Source of the DNA: CAKZSB01 sp964573105
GTDB taxonomy: Bacteria > Pseudomonadota > Gammaproteobacteria > Granulosicoccales > Granulosicoccaceae
NCBI GenBank assembly: GCA_964573105.1
Contig: CAZNIS010000007.1
Span: 77,961-141,960 of the forward strand
Reading direction: 5' to 3'
DNA: 64,000 bases
Both the position numbers and the translations under genes were made by a program. This document shows, in pieces, positions 1 through 8,516 of the stretch. Positions within the stretch are counted from its first letter, which is position 1. Each line of letters opens with the position of its first letter. The notes beneath the pieces are model-generated. The model saw only the letters and a list, made by a program, of their open reading frames with translations, had not been told where the DNA came from and did not search any database.

Positions 1-585
1 GGACTGGGGCGTTACCGGTTGTTGGGAGATACGCTCGACGATGCCGCCGGCGAGGCATTTGACAAGACAGCCAAATTGCTGGGTCTTGGCTATCCGGGCG
101 GGCCGAAGGTCGCCAGTGCGGCGCTTGCGGGGGACCCCGAGCGTTTTCGCTTTGCGCGTCCTATGACCAATCGGGCAGGGCTGGATTTTAGTTTCAGTGG
201 CCTAAAGACGGCGGCGATGACGGCCTGGCGCAACAGCGAGCAAAACGATCGTGATCGCGCTGATATTGCAGCGGGATTTCAGGCGGCAGTGGTCGATACT
301 CTGGCGATTAAATGCGTTCGCGCGCTGAAGCAGGAACGCATGCAAACGCTAGTTGCCTCCGGCGGTGTGGCGGCCAACTCGGAACTTCGCCGCGTGCTGG
401 CCGAACGCGTGAAGCGCGTCGATGGGCAGGTGTTTTATCCACGGCTGGAATTCTGTACCGATAACGGTGCGATGATCGCGCTGGCCGGCGGGCTCAGGCT
501 TGCCGCGGGGCAAGCGCCGGTCGAGGCCTTTGAAGTCCGGCCGCGATGGAGTGTCGACTCCTTGTCTCCGCCAGCGAGCGCCTGA
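1..585 (+). CDS. tsaD: tRNA N6-adenosine threonylcarbamoyltransferase TsaD, C-terminal part
   Basis: Open from the first base, so the gene begins outside the window; about 194 residues remain. The opening reads GDTLDDAAGEAFDKTAKLLGL, followed by a GLDFSFSGLKTA block and a CTDNGAMIALAGG block near the C-terminus, all typical of the Kae1/TsaD family (ASKHA fold). TsaD transfers the threonylcarbamoyl group made by TsaC onto A37 of ANN-decoding tRNAs, working with TsaB and TsaE. The stop codon touches the stop of the convergent plsY with no spacer. The tsaD/plsY pairing is common in gammaproteobacteria. The identification is firm; only the N-terminus is missing. Confidence 0.95.
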   Translation, partial: GLGRYRLLGDTLDDAAGEAFDKTAKLLGLGYPGGPKVASAALAGDPERFRFARPMTNRAGLDFSFSGLKTAAMTAWRNSEQNDRDRADIAAGFQAAVVDTLAIKCVRALKQERMQTLVASGGVAANSELRRVLAERVKRVDGQVFYPRLEFCTDNGAMIALAGGLRLAAGQAPVEAFEVRPRWSVDSLSPPASA

Positions 586-1170
586 CTACTTTTTGCCGAT
601 CTTCGATTCCTCACCAGCCAGCAATCGCTTGATATTGTCACTATGACGCCAGAACACCAGCACGGCTATCAGGCCCGCCGCAATCGCAAGCGAGGCGGAT
701 TTGGCGGTGATCCAGAAATACAACGGCAGCAGTGCGAGTGCGGTCAGTGCCGCCAGCGACGAGTAGCGAAACGTCAGTGCTACCGCCAGCCAGGTGGCTA
801 CTACCAGCAGCCCTGCTACCCAGTTGACGCCAAATGCGGTGCCGAACGCGGTGGCGACGCCTTTGCCGCCGCGAAACTGGAAAAACACGGGGAACATGTG
901 TCCCAGCACGGCCGCGACCGCGGTTGCGCCCACAATCGCCGGGCCGGCACCGGCGTATTTGGCCAGCAGCACCGGCAGCAGGCCTTTGACTGCGTCGCCC
1001 AGCAAGGTGATGGCAGCGGCTTTTTTACCGCCAGATCGAAGTACGTTAGTGGCACCCGGGTTGCCCGATCCCTGGGTGCGCGGATCCGGCAGGCCCATCA
1101 CTTTACAGACGATGATGGCGCTCGAAATCGAGCCGATCAGGTAGGCGACTACGGGCATGGCGTAGATCAT
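586..1170 (-). CDS. plsY: acyl-phosphate:glycerol-3-phosphate acyltransferase PlsY
   Basis: About 194 residues, the usual PlsY size, starting at the ATG at 1170; the frame stays open further upstream, but that extension is Cys/Pro-rich and unlike the family. Conserved PlsY blocks are visible: IGSISSAIIVCK near the N-terminus, SGNPGATNVLR, GDAVKGLLPV, and GHMFPVFFQFRGGKGVATAFG. The protein is polytopic. It acylates glycerol-3-phosphate with acyl-phosphate supplied by PlsX, the first membrane step of phospholipid synthesis. It is convergent with tsaD and divergent from the methyltransferase gene at 1278, leaving about 107 bp for the two promoters. Confidence 0.96.
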   Translation of the reverse strand: MIYAMPVVAYLIGSISSAIIVCKVMGLPDPRTQGSGNPGATNVLRSGGKKAAAITLLGDAVKGLLPVLLAKYAGAGPAIVGATAVAAVLGHMFPVFFQFRGGKGVATAFGTAFGVNWVAGLLVVATWLAVALTFRYSSLAALTALALLPLYFWITAKSASLAIAAGLIAVLVFWRHSDNIKRLLAGEESKIGKK

Positions 1171-1277
1171 TGCAGGGCACTGTGTTGGGCAGGTCAGGGT
1201 ATTGTCTGCTATCGGTGCGCGAGAGTCGATTGTCGAATCCGGATTGGATCTTTTGAAACTTTGGACGCTAAAGACCG

Positions 1278-2168
1278 TTGAACGCAGACAAGCCAGATCC
1301 CTATCGGATTGACAGTGCGCTGGCGCGGCGTGCGGGCAACCGCTCTGCACACGATCTGCAGCGGCACGGCGAGGTGGTCCAGACGATCGCGCAGAACCTG
1401 CTTGAGCGACTGGATCTGCTGCGCAAGGTGCCACAAAGCGTGCTGGTGCTGGGTTGTGGTCACGGCACCGAACTGGCCTATCTGCGCAAGCGGTTTCCCC
1501 GCGCGCTGATCATCGGCGCGGACATCGCAGACGTCCGGCTCGAACGGATCGCCCGGGCCAAACGTTTTTGGCAGTCCGCTCAACCCTTGCTTTGTTTTGA
1601 TCCGGCGCAAACGTTCCCGTTTGCCAGCGATACTTTTGATTTGGTGATCGGGAATCTCGTGCTGCCGTGGATTTTCCCCGCGCAGACCTTCGCCAGTGAA
1701 CTCAATCGGGTCATCGCAACGGACGGGGGGTTCTTTCTGAGCGCGGCGGGGCCGGACACGCTTCTCGAGCTGCGGCAGGCCTGGGCGGCGGTCGATAACC
1801 ACGCTCACATCAACGCGATGCCAGACATGCACGACCTGGGCGATTTGCTGGTCGGCGCGGGTGTTGCAGATCCGGTTGTGGACGTCGAACGATTGGCCGT
1901 TAGATACAGTAATGCGCAGAGGCTCCTGACCGAGATGCGCGGTTTGGGGCTCAATTGCACGCTGGCAGGCCGGCGCCGCGGTCTTTTCGGGACGGACATA
2001 CACAAGCGATTGAGCGATCAGCTGACGGCGCTGGGAGCCGAGCGGGATGGTTCGGTTCTGGCTAGTCTTGAGATTGTCTACGCGCACGGTTGGAAGGGAC
2101 AGCCAAAACAATCGGGCAGCGTGCAGACTTTCCCGCTGGAAAGACTGACGCAAACTAAACAGGGATGA
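1278..2168 (+). CDS. BioC/NDUFAF5-type SAM-dependent methyltransferase
   Basis: 296 residues from a TTG start; no better ATG lies upstream in frame. Motif I of class I methyltransferases is VLVLGCGHGTEL (about residues 55-66), followed by an acidic GADIAD loop, DLVIGNLVLPWIF, and the GPDTLLELRQAW block shared by malonyl-ACP O-methyltransferase BioC and the mitochondrial complex I factor NDUFAF5. BioC starts pimelate synthesis for biotin. No other bio synthesis gene lies nearby (only birA, 60 kb away), so the biotin role is open. It stands alone between plsY and the oxidase cluster. The fold is certain; the substrate is not. Confidence 0.8.
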   Translation: MNADKPDPYRIDSALARRAGNRSAHDLQRHGEVVQTIAQNLLERLDLLRKVPQSVLVLGCGHGTELAYLRKRFPRALIIGADIADVRLERIARAKRFWQSAQPLLCFDPAQTFPFASDTFDLVIGNLVLPWIFPAQTFASELNRVIATDGGFFLSAAGPDTLLELRQAWAAVDNHAHINAMPDMHDLGDLLVGAGVADPVVDVERLAVRYSNAQRLLTEMRGLGLNCTLAGRRRGLFGTDIHKRLSDQLTALGAERDGSVLASLEIVYAHGWKGQPKQSGSVQTFPLERLTQTKQG

Positions 2169-2414
2169 TTGGCAAACGATGATAATTAGTTTGCTGGCGG
2201 GCGTGATGAGCGGTTGCTCAAAGCCTGCCACAGCGCTAGAATTTCGCTACTCCACCGCGCCTGGTCAAACCGAACTTTTGCCCTGCGGGCAACCGGTTAC
2301 AAGCGCGGAAAATCGTCGGCTTTCCAGCTTGACATCAGCACAGCGTCGGGCGCGTTTTGCGCTGCATCCCCGGTACGTTAACATTCGACACATTCTTGCA
2401 GGCTACGTGAACCT
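2169..2414. other. intergenic region before the oxidase cluster
   Basis: About 246 bp between the methyltransferase stop and the DUF2244 start. It can be translated for 84 codons (2179-2433), but the product matches no family I know, overlaps the next gene and has no convincing ribosome binding site. I therefore read it as the probable promoter region of the DUF2244-cox genes. No clear sigma70 hexamer pair or hairpin stands out. Confidence 0.4.
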
Positions 2415-2918
2415 ATGGTTGTACGGCAGGTAAACAGCAAAACTGGCGAGACGCAGATCATCGTCAGAGGCAACCGGTCGATGAGCTGGCGTGCCAACGT
2501 GTTGCTCGCTGCTTCACTCGGCGGCGTGAGCCTGTTGTTCGGTGTCGGGATTGCCTGGTTCGGATTTTGGCTGGTGCTGCCCTTCGCGGGTCTGGAATTC
2601 GCGCTGGTACTGTACTGCCTCAGCGCGACATACCGCCGGCTAAGCTTCATGGAAGTCATCTCGGTTGGCGACAGCACGGTTGTGGTCGAGAAAGGTTACA
2701 AAAAACCGGAAAAAACAGTCGAGCTGCTCAGGGCATGGATTCGACTACAATTTGATGATCCACCGAGCTGTTTCGATGTTGGCAAGTTGCAGTTGAAAGC
2801 AGCGGGGCAGCTCCACGAGATTGGCCGCAGTCTCAACAAGGAAGACAAGCGCCTGCTGCACCGAGAGCTGTCTTTTTGCCTCGAGCGAGACGAGCCGCGA
2901 CTGCAGCTGATTTCCTGA
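2415..2918 (+). CDS. DUF2244 membrane protein
   Basis: 167 residues. Two adjacent hydrophobic segments (about residues 31-47 and 50-72) form a hairpin near the N-terminus, followed by a soluble domain with VVVEKGYKKPEKTVELLRAWIRLQF and a basic/acidic C-terminus. This is the layout of the DUF2244 family, which in many proteobacteria lies just upstream of coxB. No biochemical role is established for the family; the position suggests a link to oxidase assembly or membrane insertion, which is inference. It ends 92 bp before the chosen coxB start and is probably cotranscribed. Confidence 0.8.
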   Translation: MVVRQVNSKTGETQIIVRGNRSMSWRANVLLAASLGGVSLLFGVGIAWFGFWLVLPFAGLEFALVLYCLSATYRRLSFMEVISVGDSTVVVEKGYKKPEKTVELLRAWIRLQFDDPPSCFDVGKLQLKAAGQLHEIGRSLNKEDKRLLHRELSFCLERDEPRLQLIS

Positions 2919-3010
2919 CTGCAAGTCAGCCAAGCACCATTGACAAATCAGCTTTCCGTCGTGGCGGGAAGCGAAACAGAATTCTTGAAATGCAATTGGA
3001 GAGGGTCCCG

Positions 3011-4177
3011 ATGAGGTCCACATTTTGTGCAATAGTCAGCCGGCTGTGTTGGCTTACCGTGTTGTTGTCCAGCGGCAAGGCGTTTGCCGATATCAACATG
3101 CCAGTTGGCGTGACACCGATCAGTAAGGAAGTGTACGGCCTGCACATGCTGATCTTCTGGATCTGCTGTGTCATCGGCGCGCTGGTGTTTGCCGTCATGT
3201 TCTATTCGATGTGGGCACATCGTAAGTCCAAGGGTCACAAACCGGCCGATTTCCACGAGAGCACGACCGTTGAAATCATCTGGACCGCGGTGCCGCTGGT
3301 TATTCTGGTATCCATGGCAATTCCGGCAGCGAAAACTCTGATCGCGATGGAAGACACCAGCAACGCCGATTTGACCGTCAAGGTGACTGGCTACCAGTGG
3401 AAGTGGCACTATGAGTATCTGGACTCCGGTGTTAACTTTTTCAGCTCGCTGCACCCCGATCACAACGAAGCGCGTCAGGTGGATTCAGGCATCGACGTGA
3501 CGCAGTTCGAGCACTACCTCAAAGAGGTCGATAACCCACTCGTACTTCCGGTCGGCAAGAAAATCCGTTTTCTGCACACCGCCGCTGATGTTATCCACTC
3601 CTGGTGGGTACCAGACCTCGCGGTCAAGAAAGATGCGATTCCGGGATTCATCAACGAGAACTGGGCCTACATTGAAGAGCCCGGTATCTATCGCGGCAAG
3701 TGCACAGAACTGTGTGGCCGCGACCACGGCTTTATGCCTGTTGTCGTCAAAGCCGTACCTGAAGAAGAGTACCTGGCATGGATTGCCGAGCAGGGTGGTG
3801 GCGCCGAGGAAGACACGGACTCCGTGGCAGACGGTGATGCGGCAGCAGAAGAAGATACGGATCGCGAGTGGGCCATGGATGAACTCATGGCACGTGGTGA
3901 GAAAGTCTACGCAGCCAACTGTGTAGCCTGCCACCAGGCCGGTGGTGAGGGTGTAGCGGGCGCATTTCCGGCAATTACCGGCAGTGCGATTGCCACCGGG
4001 GACCACGACAAACACATAGCGGTTGTCTATGAGGGTGTTGCAGGCAGCGCGATGGCTTCTTTTGCCGCGCAGCTAAGCGATGCCGATATGGCAGCTGTGT
4101 TGACCTATCAAAGAAACGGTCTGGGCAACAGTGTCGGTGACACTATTCAGCCCAGCGCGATCAAGGCATTGCGCTGA
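3011..4177 (+). CDS. coxB: cytochrome c oxidase subunit II with fused cytochrome c domain
   Basis: 388 residues from the ATG at 3011, preceded by GGAGAGGG five bases upstream; the frame is open further 5' and an ATG at 2990 is the alternative. A signal peptide (1-26) is followed by two membrane segments (about 44-66 and 88-108). The CuA site is intact: H196, C231, E233, C235, H239, M242. An acidic linker (about 263-285, containing EEDTD twice) leads to a C-terminal class I cytochrome c domain with CVACH (C304, C307, H308). The subunit takes electrons from cytochrome c and passes them through CuA to subunit I. The fused haem domain makes this a caa3-like oxidase. Followed by coxA after 45 bp. 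Confidence 0.97.
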   Translation: MRSTFCAIVSRLCWLTVLLSSGKAFADINMPVGVTPISKEVYGLHMLIFWICCVIGALVFAVMFYSMWAHRKSKGHKPADFHESTTVEIIWTAVPLVILVSMAIPAAKTLIAMEDTSNADLTVKVTGYQWKWHYEYLDSGVNFFSSLHPDHNEARQVDSGIDVTQFEHYLKEVDNPLVLPVGKKIRFLHTAADVIHSWWVPDLAVKKDAIPGFINENWAYIEEPGIYRGKCTELCGRDHGFMPVVVKAVPEEEYLAWIAEQGGGAEEDTDSVADGDAAAEEDTDREWAMDELMARGEKVYAANCVACHQAGGEGVAGAFPAITGSAIATGDHDKHIAVVYEGVAGSAMASFAAQLSDADMAAVLTYQRNGLGNSVGDTIQPSAIKALR

Positions 4178-4222
4178 TATGGGTCGACGAGGAACACATT
4201 CGGTAATTTTTGGAGCTTATCT

Positions 4223-5809
4223 ATGAGCACTGCAACAACAACAGACCATCACGATCATCATGATGATCACGGGCCGGCGTCCGGATGGACGCGGTGGTTG
4301 TACACCACCAATCACAAGGATATTGGCACGCTGTACCTGCTGTTCGCGCTGGTGATGTTTTTCATCGGTGGCGGTATGGCGCTAATCATTCGGGCGGAAC
4401 TTTGGCAGCCCGGGCTGCAAATCGTCGATCCGCTGTTTTTCAACTCCATGACCACCATGCACGCGCTGGTGATGATTTTCGGTGTGGTGATGCCGGCGTT
4501 CGTCGGTCTGGCTAACTGGATGATCCCGATGATGATCGGTGGTCCGGACATGGCACTGCCGCGTCTGAACAACTGGAGTTTCTGGATCATGCCGTTTGCG
4601 TTCCTGCTGCTGCTGTCCACATTGTTCATGGAAGGTGGCGGACCGGCCGGCGGCTGGACGCTGTACGCGCCTTTGTCTTTGCAGGGTGGTGACAGCTTTG
4701 CGTTCGTGATCTTCTCGATTCACTTCATGGGCATCTCGTCAGTGATGGGATCGATCAATATCGTCGCCACCATTTTCAACATGCGCGCGCCGGGTATGAC
4801 CCTGATGAAAATGCCGCTGTTCGTCTGGACCTGGCTGATCACCGCCTATCTGCTGATCGCGGTTATTCCGGTTCTGGCGGGTGCGGTCACCATGCTGCTG
4901 ACTGACCGCTACTTTGGCACCAGCTTTTTCAGCGCCGCCGGCGGTGGTGATCCGGTTATGTACCAGCACATTTTCTGGTTCTTCGGTCACCCTGAAGTGT
5001 ACATCCTGATCTTGCCGGCCTTCGGTATCATGTCGAGCATCATCCCGACTTTCGCGCGCAAGCCGCTGTTTGGCTACGCGTCAATGGTATACGCCACAGC
5101 GTCGATCGCGTTTCTGTCGTTCATCGTGTGGGCACACCACATGTTTACGGTCGGGATGCCACTGGCGGGTGAAATGTTTTTCATGTTCGCTACCATGATG
5201 ATCTCTGTGCCGACTGGCGTGAAGGTCTTCAACTGGATGGCGACCATGTGGCGCGGCTCGATGACTTTCGAAACGCCGATGCTGTTCGCGATCGGATTCC
5301 TGGTCATGTTTACGATTGGCGGGCTGTCCGGGCTGATGCTGGCTATCACGCCGGCTGACATTCAGTATCACGACACTTATTTTGTTGTTGCCCACTTCCA
5401 CTACGTTCTGGTGCCTGGCGCGATCTACTCGATCATGGCGGCCACCTATTACTGGATCCCGAAGTGGACCGGTAATATGTACGACGAGAAGCTCGGCAAG
5501 CTGCACTTCTGGATCTCTACCATCTTCCTGAACGTGCTGTTCTTCCCGATGCACTTCGTCGGTCTGGCCGGCATGCCGCGTCGTATCCCCGATTACAGTC
5601 TGCAGTTTGCCGACTGGAACATGGTTGCCTCTATCGGCGCCTTCGGGTTTGGCTTCTCACAGCTGATCTTCGCCTACATTGTGTTCAAGTGCATCAAGGG
5701 CGGTGAAAAGGCAACTGACGAAGTCTGGGAAGGGGCCGATGGCCTGGAGTGGACCGTCGCCTCACCGGCGCCGTATCACACCTTCGAAACGCCGCCGACC
5801 ATCAAGTAG
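4223..5809 (+). CDS. coxA: cytochrome c oxidase subunit I
   Basis: 528 residues, normal length, with GGAG nine bases before the ATG. All catalytic ligands of an A-type haem-copper oxidase are present: H80 (TMHALVMIF) and H393 for the low-spin haem, H391 for the high-spin haem (HFHYVLVPG), and H256, H305 and H306 for CuB, with the cross-linked Tyr in GHPEVY (260). Twelve membrane segments are expected. Residues 9-16 are a run of His and Asp (HHDHHDDH), a possible metal-binding tail. It reduces O2 to water and pumps protons. The tail ends with a short hydrophilic stretch and the small ORF at 5891 follows. Confidence 0.98.
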   Translation: MSTATTTDHHDHHDDHGPASGWTRWLYTTNHKDIGTLYLLFALVMFFIGGGMALIIRAELWQPGLQIVDPLFFNSMTTMHALVMIFGVVMPAFVGLANWMIPMMIGGPDMALPRLNNWSFWIMPFAFLLLLSTLFMEGGGPAGGWTLYAPLSLQGGDSFAFVIFSIHFMGISSVMGSINIVATIFNMRAPGMTLMKMPLFVWTWLITAYLLIAVIPVLAGAVTMLLTDRYFGTSFFSAAGGGDPVMYQHIFWFFGHPEVYILILPAFGIMSSIIPTFARKPLFGYASMVYATASIAFLSFIVWAHHMFTVGMPLAGEMFFMFATMMISVPTGVKVFNWMATMWRGSMTFETPMLFAIGFLVMFTIGGLSGLMLAITPADIQYHDTYFVVAHFHYVLVPGAIYSIMAATYYWIPKWTGNMYDEKLGKLHFWISTIFLNVLFFPMHFVGLAGMPRRIPDYSLQFADWNMVASIGAFGFGFSQLIFAYIVFKCIKGGEKATDEVWEGADGLEWTVASPAPYHTFETPPTIK

Positions 5810-5827
5810 GGCGAGCGCCTAGGACAG

Positions 5828-5853
5828 TCGCCCGCCGTCTATGCGGCGGGCGA
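5828..5853 (+). repeat. perfect inverted repeat after coxA
   Basis: TCGCCCGCCG and its exact complement CGGCGGGCGA flank a six-base loop, giving a GC-rich ten-pair hairpin 18 bp after the coxA stop. No U-run follows, so it is not a standard terminator. Inside an operon such a stem can stabilise the upstream message or partly terminate, which would set subunit I above the assembly factors. That role is inference. Confidence 0.55.
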
Positions 5854-5890
5854 TCCGATTAACGATAGAACAGTGTCCGGCAACAGAACA

Positions 5891-6007
5891 ATGGAAGAGA
5901 AAAAGCCCGTCAGCTATGTCGTGCCGATTGTACTGGGCGTAGTGGCGTTCAGTTTTTACGTTCTCAGTATTCTGATGCAGATACTCAATAACGGAGCCGG
6001 CAGTTGA
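5891..6007 (+). CDS. small single-span membrane protein of the cox operon
   Basis: A 38-codon ATG reading frame: charged start MEEKKP, one hydrophobic span of about 22 residues (VVPIVLGVVAFSFYVLSILMQI) and a short polar tail. Its stop TGA overlaps the TTG start of ctaG in the sequence TTGA (6004-6007), the arrangement expected for translational coupling. Similar tiny membrane ORFs occur between coxA and ctaG in other proteobacteria and are sometimes labelled small oxidase assembly proteins. I infer such a role from position and topology only. Confidence 0.65.
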   Translation: MEEKKPVSYVVPIVLGVVAFSFYVLSILMQILNNGAGS

Positions 6008-6552
6008 AAACTATGTCGGAACATTTGGTCATTGCGAGCAAGTTATCTGTGCTTGTCGTGGCCATGTTCGGGTTCGGCTACCTGATGGTGCCGATCTACA
6101 ACATCCTGTGCGATATCACTGGCCTGAATGGCAAAACGTCAGATGTGGCTGCAATTGCACCGCAATCGACCGAAGAGACGGACCGGCGCGTGATTGTCGA
6201 GTTCGTGGCGGTCGTCAACTCATCCGCCGCTTGGACTTTTGAACCGGTACAGCGCTCGATGGTGGTTGAGCCTGGCAAAACCTACAACGCGAGCTACAAC
6301 GTCAAGAACCTCTCCGCACAACCGGCAGTTGGCCAGGCCGTGCCCAGCGTGGCGCCGTCGGCAGCAGCCAAGTACTTCAACAAGATCGAGTGCTTTTGCT
6401 TTACGCGGCAGGAGTTTGAAGCCAAAGGCACCAAGGAAATGCCACTGGTCTTTTTTATAGAGGAAGATCTGCCGCGCAGTATCGACCGAGTCACTCTCTC
6501 CTACACCTACTTTGATACTGGCGAAGAGCCCGCGCCAGCCTCAGACAGCTAA
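6004..6552 (+). CDS. ctaG: cytochrome c oxidase assembly protein CtaG (Cox11)
   Basis: 182 residues from TTG at 6004, or 179 from ATG at 6013. One N-terminal membrane span (about 10-32) is followed by a conserved Cys at 36 and a periplasmic Cox11 domain. The copper-binding CFCF motif (C130, C132) and the closing block LPRSIDRVTLSYTYFDT are intact. Cox11 delivers copper to CuB of subunit I as a membrane-anchored chaperone. It overlaps the small ORF upstream by four bases and precedes coxC by 22 bp, so coupling to both is likely. Confidence 0.95.
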   Translation: MKTMSEHLVIASKLSVLVVAMFGFGYLMVPIYNILCDITGLNGKTSDVAAIAPQSTEETDRRVIVEFVAVVNSSAAWTFEPVQRSMVVEPGKTYNASYNVKNLSAQPAVGQAVPSVAPSAAAKYFNKIECFCFTRQEFEAKGTKEMPLVFFIEEDLPRSIDRVTLSYTYFDTGEEPAPASDS

Positions 6553-6574
6553 ACTTTCGAAACTGGAACCCCCT

Positions 6575-7438
6575 ATGAGTTCTCCCAGCACTTACTACAT
6601 CCCGCATGACGCGAAGTGGCCGATCGTCGGCTCGATCGCCTTGTTTCTGTTTTTCGCTGGATTCGCGTCCTTGCTCAACGGTGGCAATTACATCGTAATG
6701 CTCGCCGGTGCGGCGCTGCTGATTTACATGATGTTTCGCTGGTTCGGACTGGTAATCACAGAGTCTGAGAGCGGCACCTACAGCAAGCAGGTCGATGTAT
6801 CGTTCCGCATGAGTATGATGTGGTTCATCTTCTCTGAAGTCATGTTTTTTGCCGCATTCTTTGGTGCGTTGTTCTACGCGCGGATTTTTTCGGGCCCCTG
6901 GCTGTCCGGCATAGGTGAAGGCGGTGCTGCGGCGACAAATGCAGTGCTGTGGAGCAATTTCGAATACATGTGGCCGACTAACGGCCCGGCTGAATTGGGT
7001 GGCGAATATCAGCTGATGAGCTGGTTGGGGCTACCCATCATCAACACGATGATCCTGCTGACCAGTGGTGTGACGGTAACCATCGCCCACCATGCGATTA
7101 AAGAAAACAATCACGACAAAATGGTGCGCTGGCTGCTGGCCACCGTCGCGCTGGGCTTCCTGTTTGTGATACTGCAGGCGTTCGAGTATTACGAAGCCTA
7201 TGCACATCTGAATCTCAAGATGACAACCGGTATCTATGGTTCTACGTTCTTCATGTTGACAGGCTTCCACGGCTTTCATGTCACCATGGGGGCGATCATT
7301 CTGCTGGTAGTCATGCTGCGCGGACGGCGCAAACACTTTTCGGCGACCAACCACTTCGCTTTCGAGGCGGCTGCCTGGTACTGGCACTTCGTCGACGTGG
7401 TCTGGTTGGGCCTGTTTATCTTCGTGTACATTCTGTAG
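6575..7438 (+). CDS. coxC: cytochrome c oxidase subunit III
   Basis: 287 residues from the ATG at 6575; an in-frame extension back to 6512 overlaps ctaG and is rejected. Seven membrane spans are expected. Family blocks are clear: FSEVMFFAAFFGALFYAR, the TSGVTVTIAHHA helix, FEYYEAYAHLNL, TGFHGFHVTMGAIILLVV and the C-terminal WYWHFVDVVWLGLFIFVYIL. Subunit III binds lipid and stabilises proton uptake by subunit I. It is the last gene of this transcription unit; a strong hairpin terminator starts 10 bp after its stop. Confidence 0.97.
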   Translation: MSSPSTYYIPHDAKWPIVGSIALFLFFAGFASLLNGGNYIVMLAGAALLIYMMFRWFGLVITESESGTYSKQVDVSFRMSMMWFIFSEVMFFAAFFGALFYARIFSGPWLSGIGEGGAAATNAVLWSNFEYMWPTNGPAELGGEYQLMSWLGLPIINTMILLTSGVTVTIAHHAIKENNHDKMVRWLLATVALGFLFVILQAFEYYEAYAHLNLKMTTGIYGSTFFMLTGFHGFHVTMGAIILLVVMLRGRRKHFSATNHFAFEAAAWYWHFVDVVWLGLFIFVYIL

Positions 7439-7447
7439 CCACACCAG

Positions 7448-7475
7448 AAAGGGCGCCGCAGGGCGCCCTTTTTTT
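7448..7475 (+). terminator. intrinsic terminator of the cox operon
   Basis: AAAGGGCGCC and GGCGCCCTTT form a ten-pair GC-rich stem around a four-base loop, followed by a run of T. The mirrored A-run also lets it act for the convergent DUF2909 gene on the minus strand. It lies directly after coxC, so the SURF1 genes downstream need their own promoter. Confidence 0.88.
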
Positions 7476-7514
7476 AATAGCTGTCCTGGGTGAGCAGCGC
7501 TTTTCAGCCTCAGC

Positions 7515-7727
7515 CTAGAACGGCATTTGTTTTACCGGGATCAAGCCGGCCAGACCGGCGATAACAATTATCAGTATCGCGGCAATAGACAGCCCGATGC
7601 GCCAGGTGAGTGCCTTGACCGTGCGCTTGCCATCTGAGTCATCTTTGACCAGAAAGAACAGGGCAGAAAACAGGCTGCCTACGATGACTAGCAGCAGTAT
7701 GACGATGATCAGTTTAACCAGAAGCAT
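7515..7727 (-). CDS. DUF2909 twin-transmembrane protein
   Basis: 70 residues with two membrane spans (about 3-27 and 43-65) separated by a charged loop (VKDDSDGKRTVK). This is the pattern of the DUF2909 family, whose members sit between coxC and the SURF1 gene on the opposite strand in many gammaproteobacteria, as here. No molecular function is known; conservation of position suggests oxidase biogenesis. It faces away from the SURF1 gene across a 60 bp spacer. Confidence 0.8.
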   Translation of the reverse strand: MLLVKLIIVILLLVIVGSLFSALFFLVKDDSDGKRTVKALTWRIGLSIAAILIIVIAGLAGLIPVKQMPF

Positions 7728-7787
7728 GTGTTGCTCTTGAAAGGATTTAACCTATCATGCGGCCTGCTGATCACTTTGTGAACCCTT

Positions 7788-8516
7788 ATGCCGATCAATC
7801 CGCTGCGTTCTCGCGTCAGCCTTGCGATGCTGGTGCTCACCCTGCTGGTAGGTGCGATATTTATTCGCCTGGGGATGTGGCAGTTGAGTCGCGCAGCAGA
7901 GAAGTCGGCAATGATGGAGCAGGCGAGCACTGCGGCGTCGGCTTCGGTGTCAGATGATCTCGCTGACATTGATACGGTGCGAGATGTTTACCGTCGCTTT
8001 CGCCTGATAGGAGATTTTGTACCGGACCGGCAATTTCTGCTGGATAACAAAATTCGCGATGGCCGTGCGGGCTTTGAAGTCTTAACGCCATTCCAGCCCG
8101 ACGGCCAACAGGGATTGGTGTTAGTTAATCGCGGCTGGGTAGCGGCAGGCGGCAGTCGGGATGAGTTGCCAGCGGTGGTTTTGTCGTCGCAGCGCCCCAA
8201 TGTTCTGGTATCGCTGCTGACGACACCGTCAAAAGGTTTTGCCCTGGGTTCGGCGTTGCAGGATGGTGATGAGCAATGGCCCAGGCTGTTGCAGTTTGTC
8301 GACTATCAGGCGATCTCGGCCAGTTTGGATGCAGGGTTGTTGGTCAACGCTGTATTTGTCGCGGAAGCCGGCCAGCCCAATGTACTGGAATACAATTTTC
8401 AGCCGGTGGCAAATGGTCCCGAGAAGCACTACGCCTATGCGTTGCAGTGGTTCGCGATGCTGCTGGCACTGCTGGTAATCTATATTTACCTGACATTCAT
8501 TAAGAAAGATGACTGA
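7788..8516 (+). CDS. SURF1 family oxidase assembly protein
   Basis: 242 residues. It has an N-terminal membrane span (about 9-26), the family signature RLGMWQLSRAAEK (27-39), a periplasmic domain with FLLDNKIRDGRAGFEVLTPFQ and LVLVNRGWV, and a second membrane span at the C-terminus (about 212-236) after HYAYALQWFAM. This is full length for bacterial SURF1, which helps insert haem into subunit I of aa3 oxidases. The last eight bases overlap the start of the Sco-like gene. Confidence 0.93.
   Translation: MPINPLRSRVSLAMLVLTLLVGAIFIRLGMWQLSRAAEKSAMMEQASTAASASVSDDLADIDTVRDVYRRFRLIGDFVPDRQFLLDNKIRDGRAGFEVLTPFQPDGQQGLVLVNRGWVAAGGSRDELPAVVLSSQRPNVLVSLLTTPSKGFALGSALQDGDEQWPRLLQFVDYQAISASLDAGLLVNAVFVAEAGQPNVLEYNFQPVANGPEKHYAYALQWFAMLLALLVIYIYLTFIKKDD

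Noticed and set aside
643..1281. 212-codon plus-strand frame
   Set aside because: Antisense shadow of plsY with a Gln/Arg/Cys-rich product.
2179..2433. 84-codon frame before DUF2244
   Set aside because: No family match, weak start, overlaps the DUF2244 gene; better explained as promoter region.
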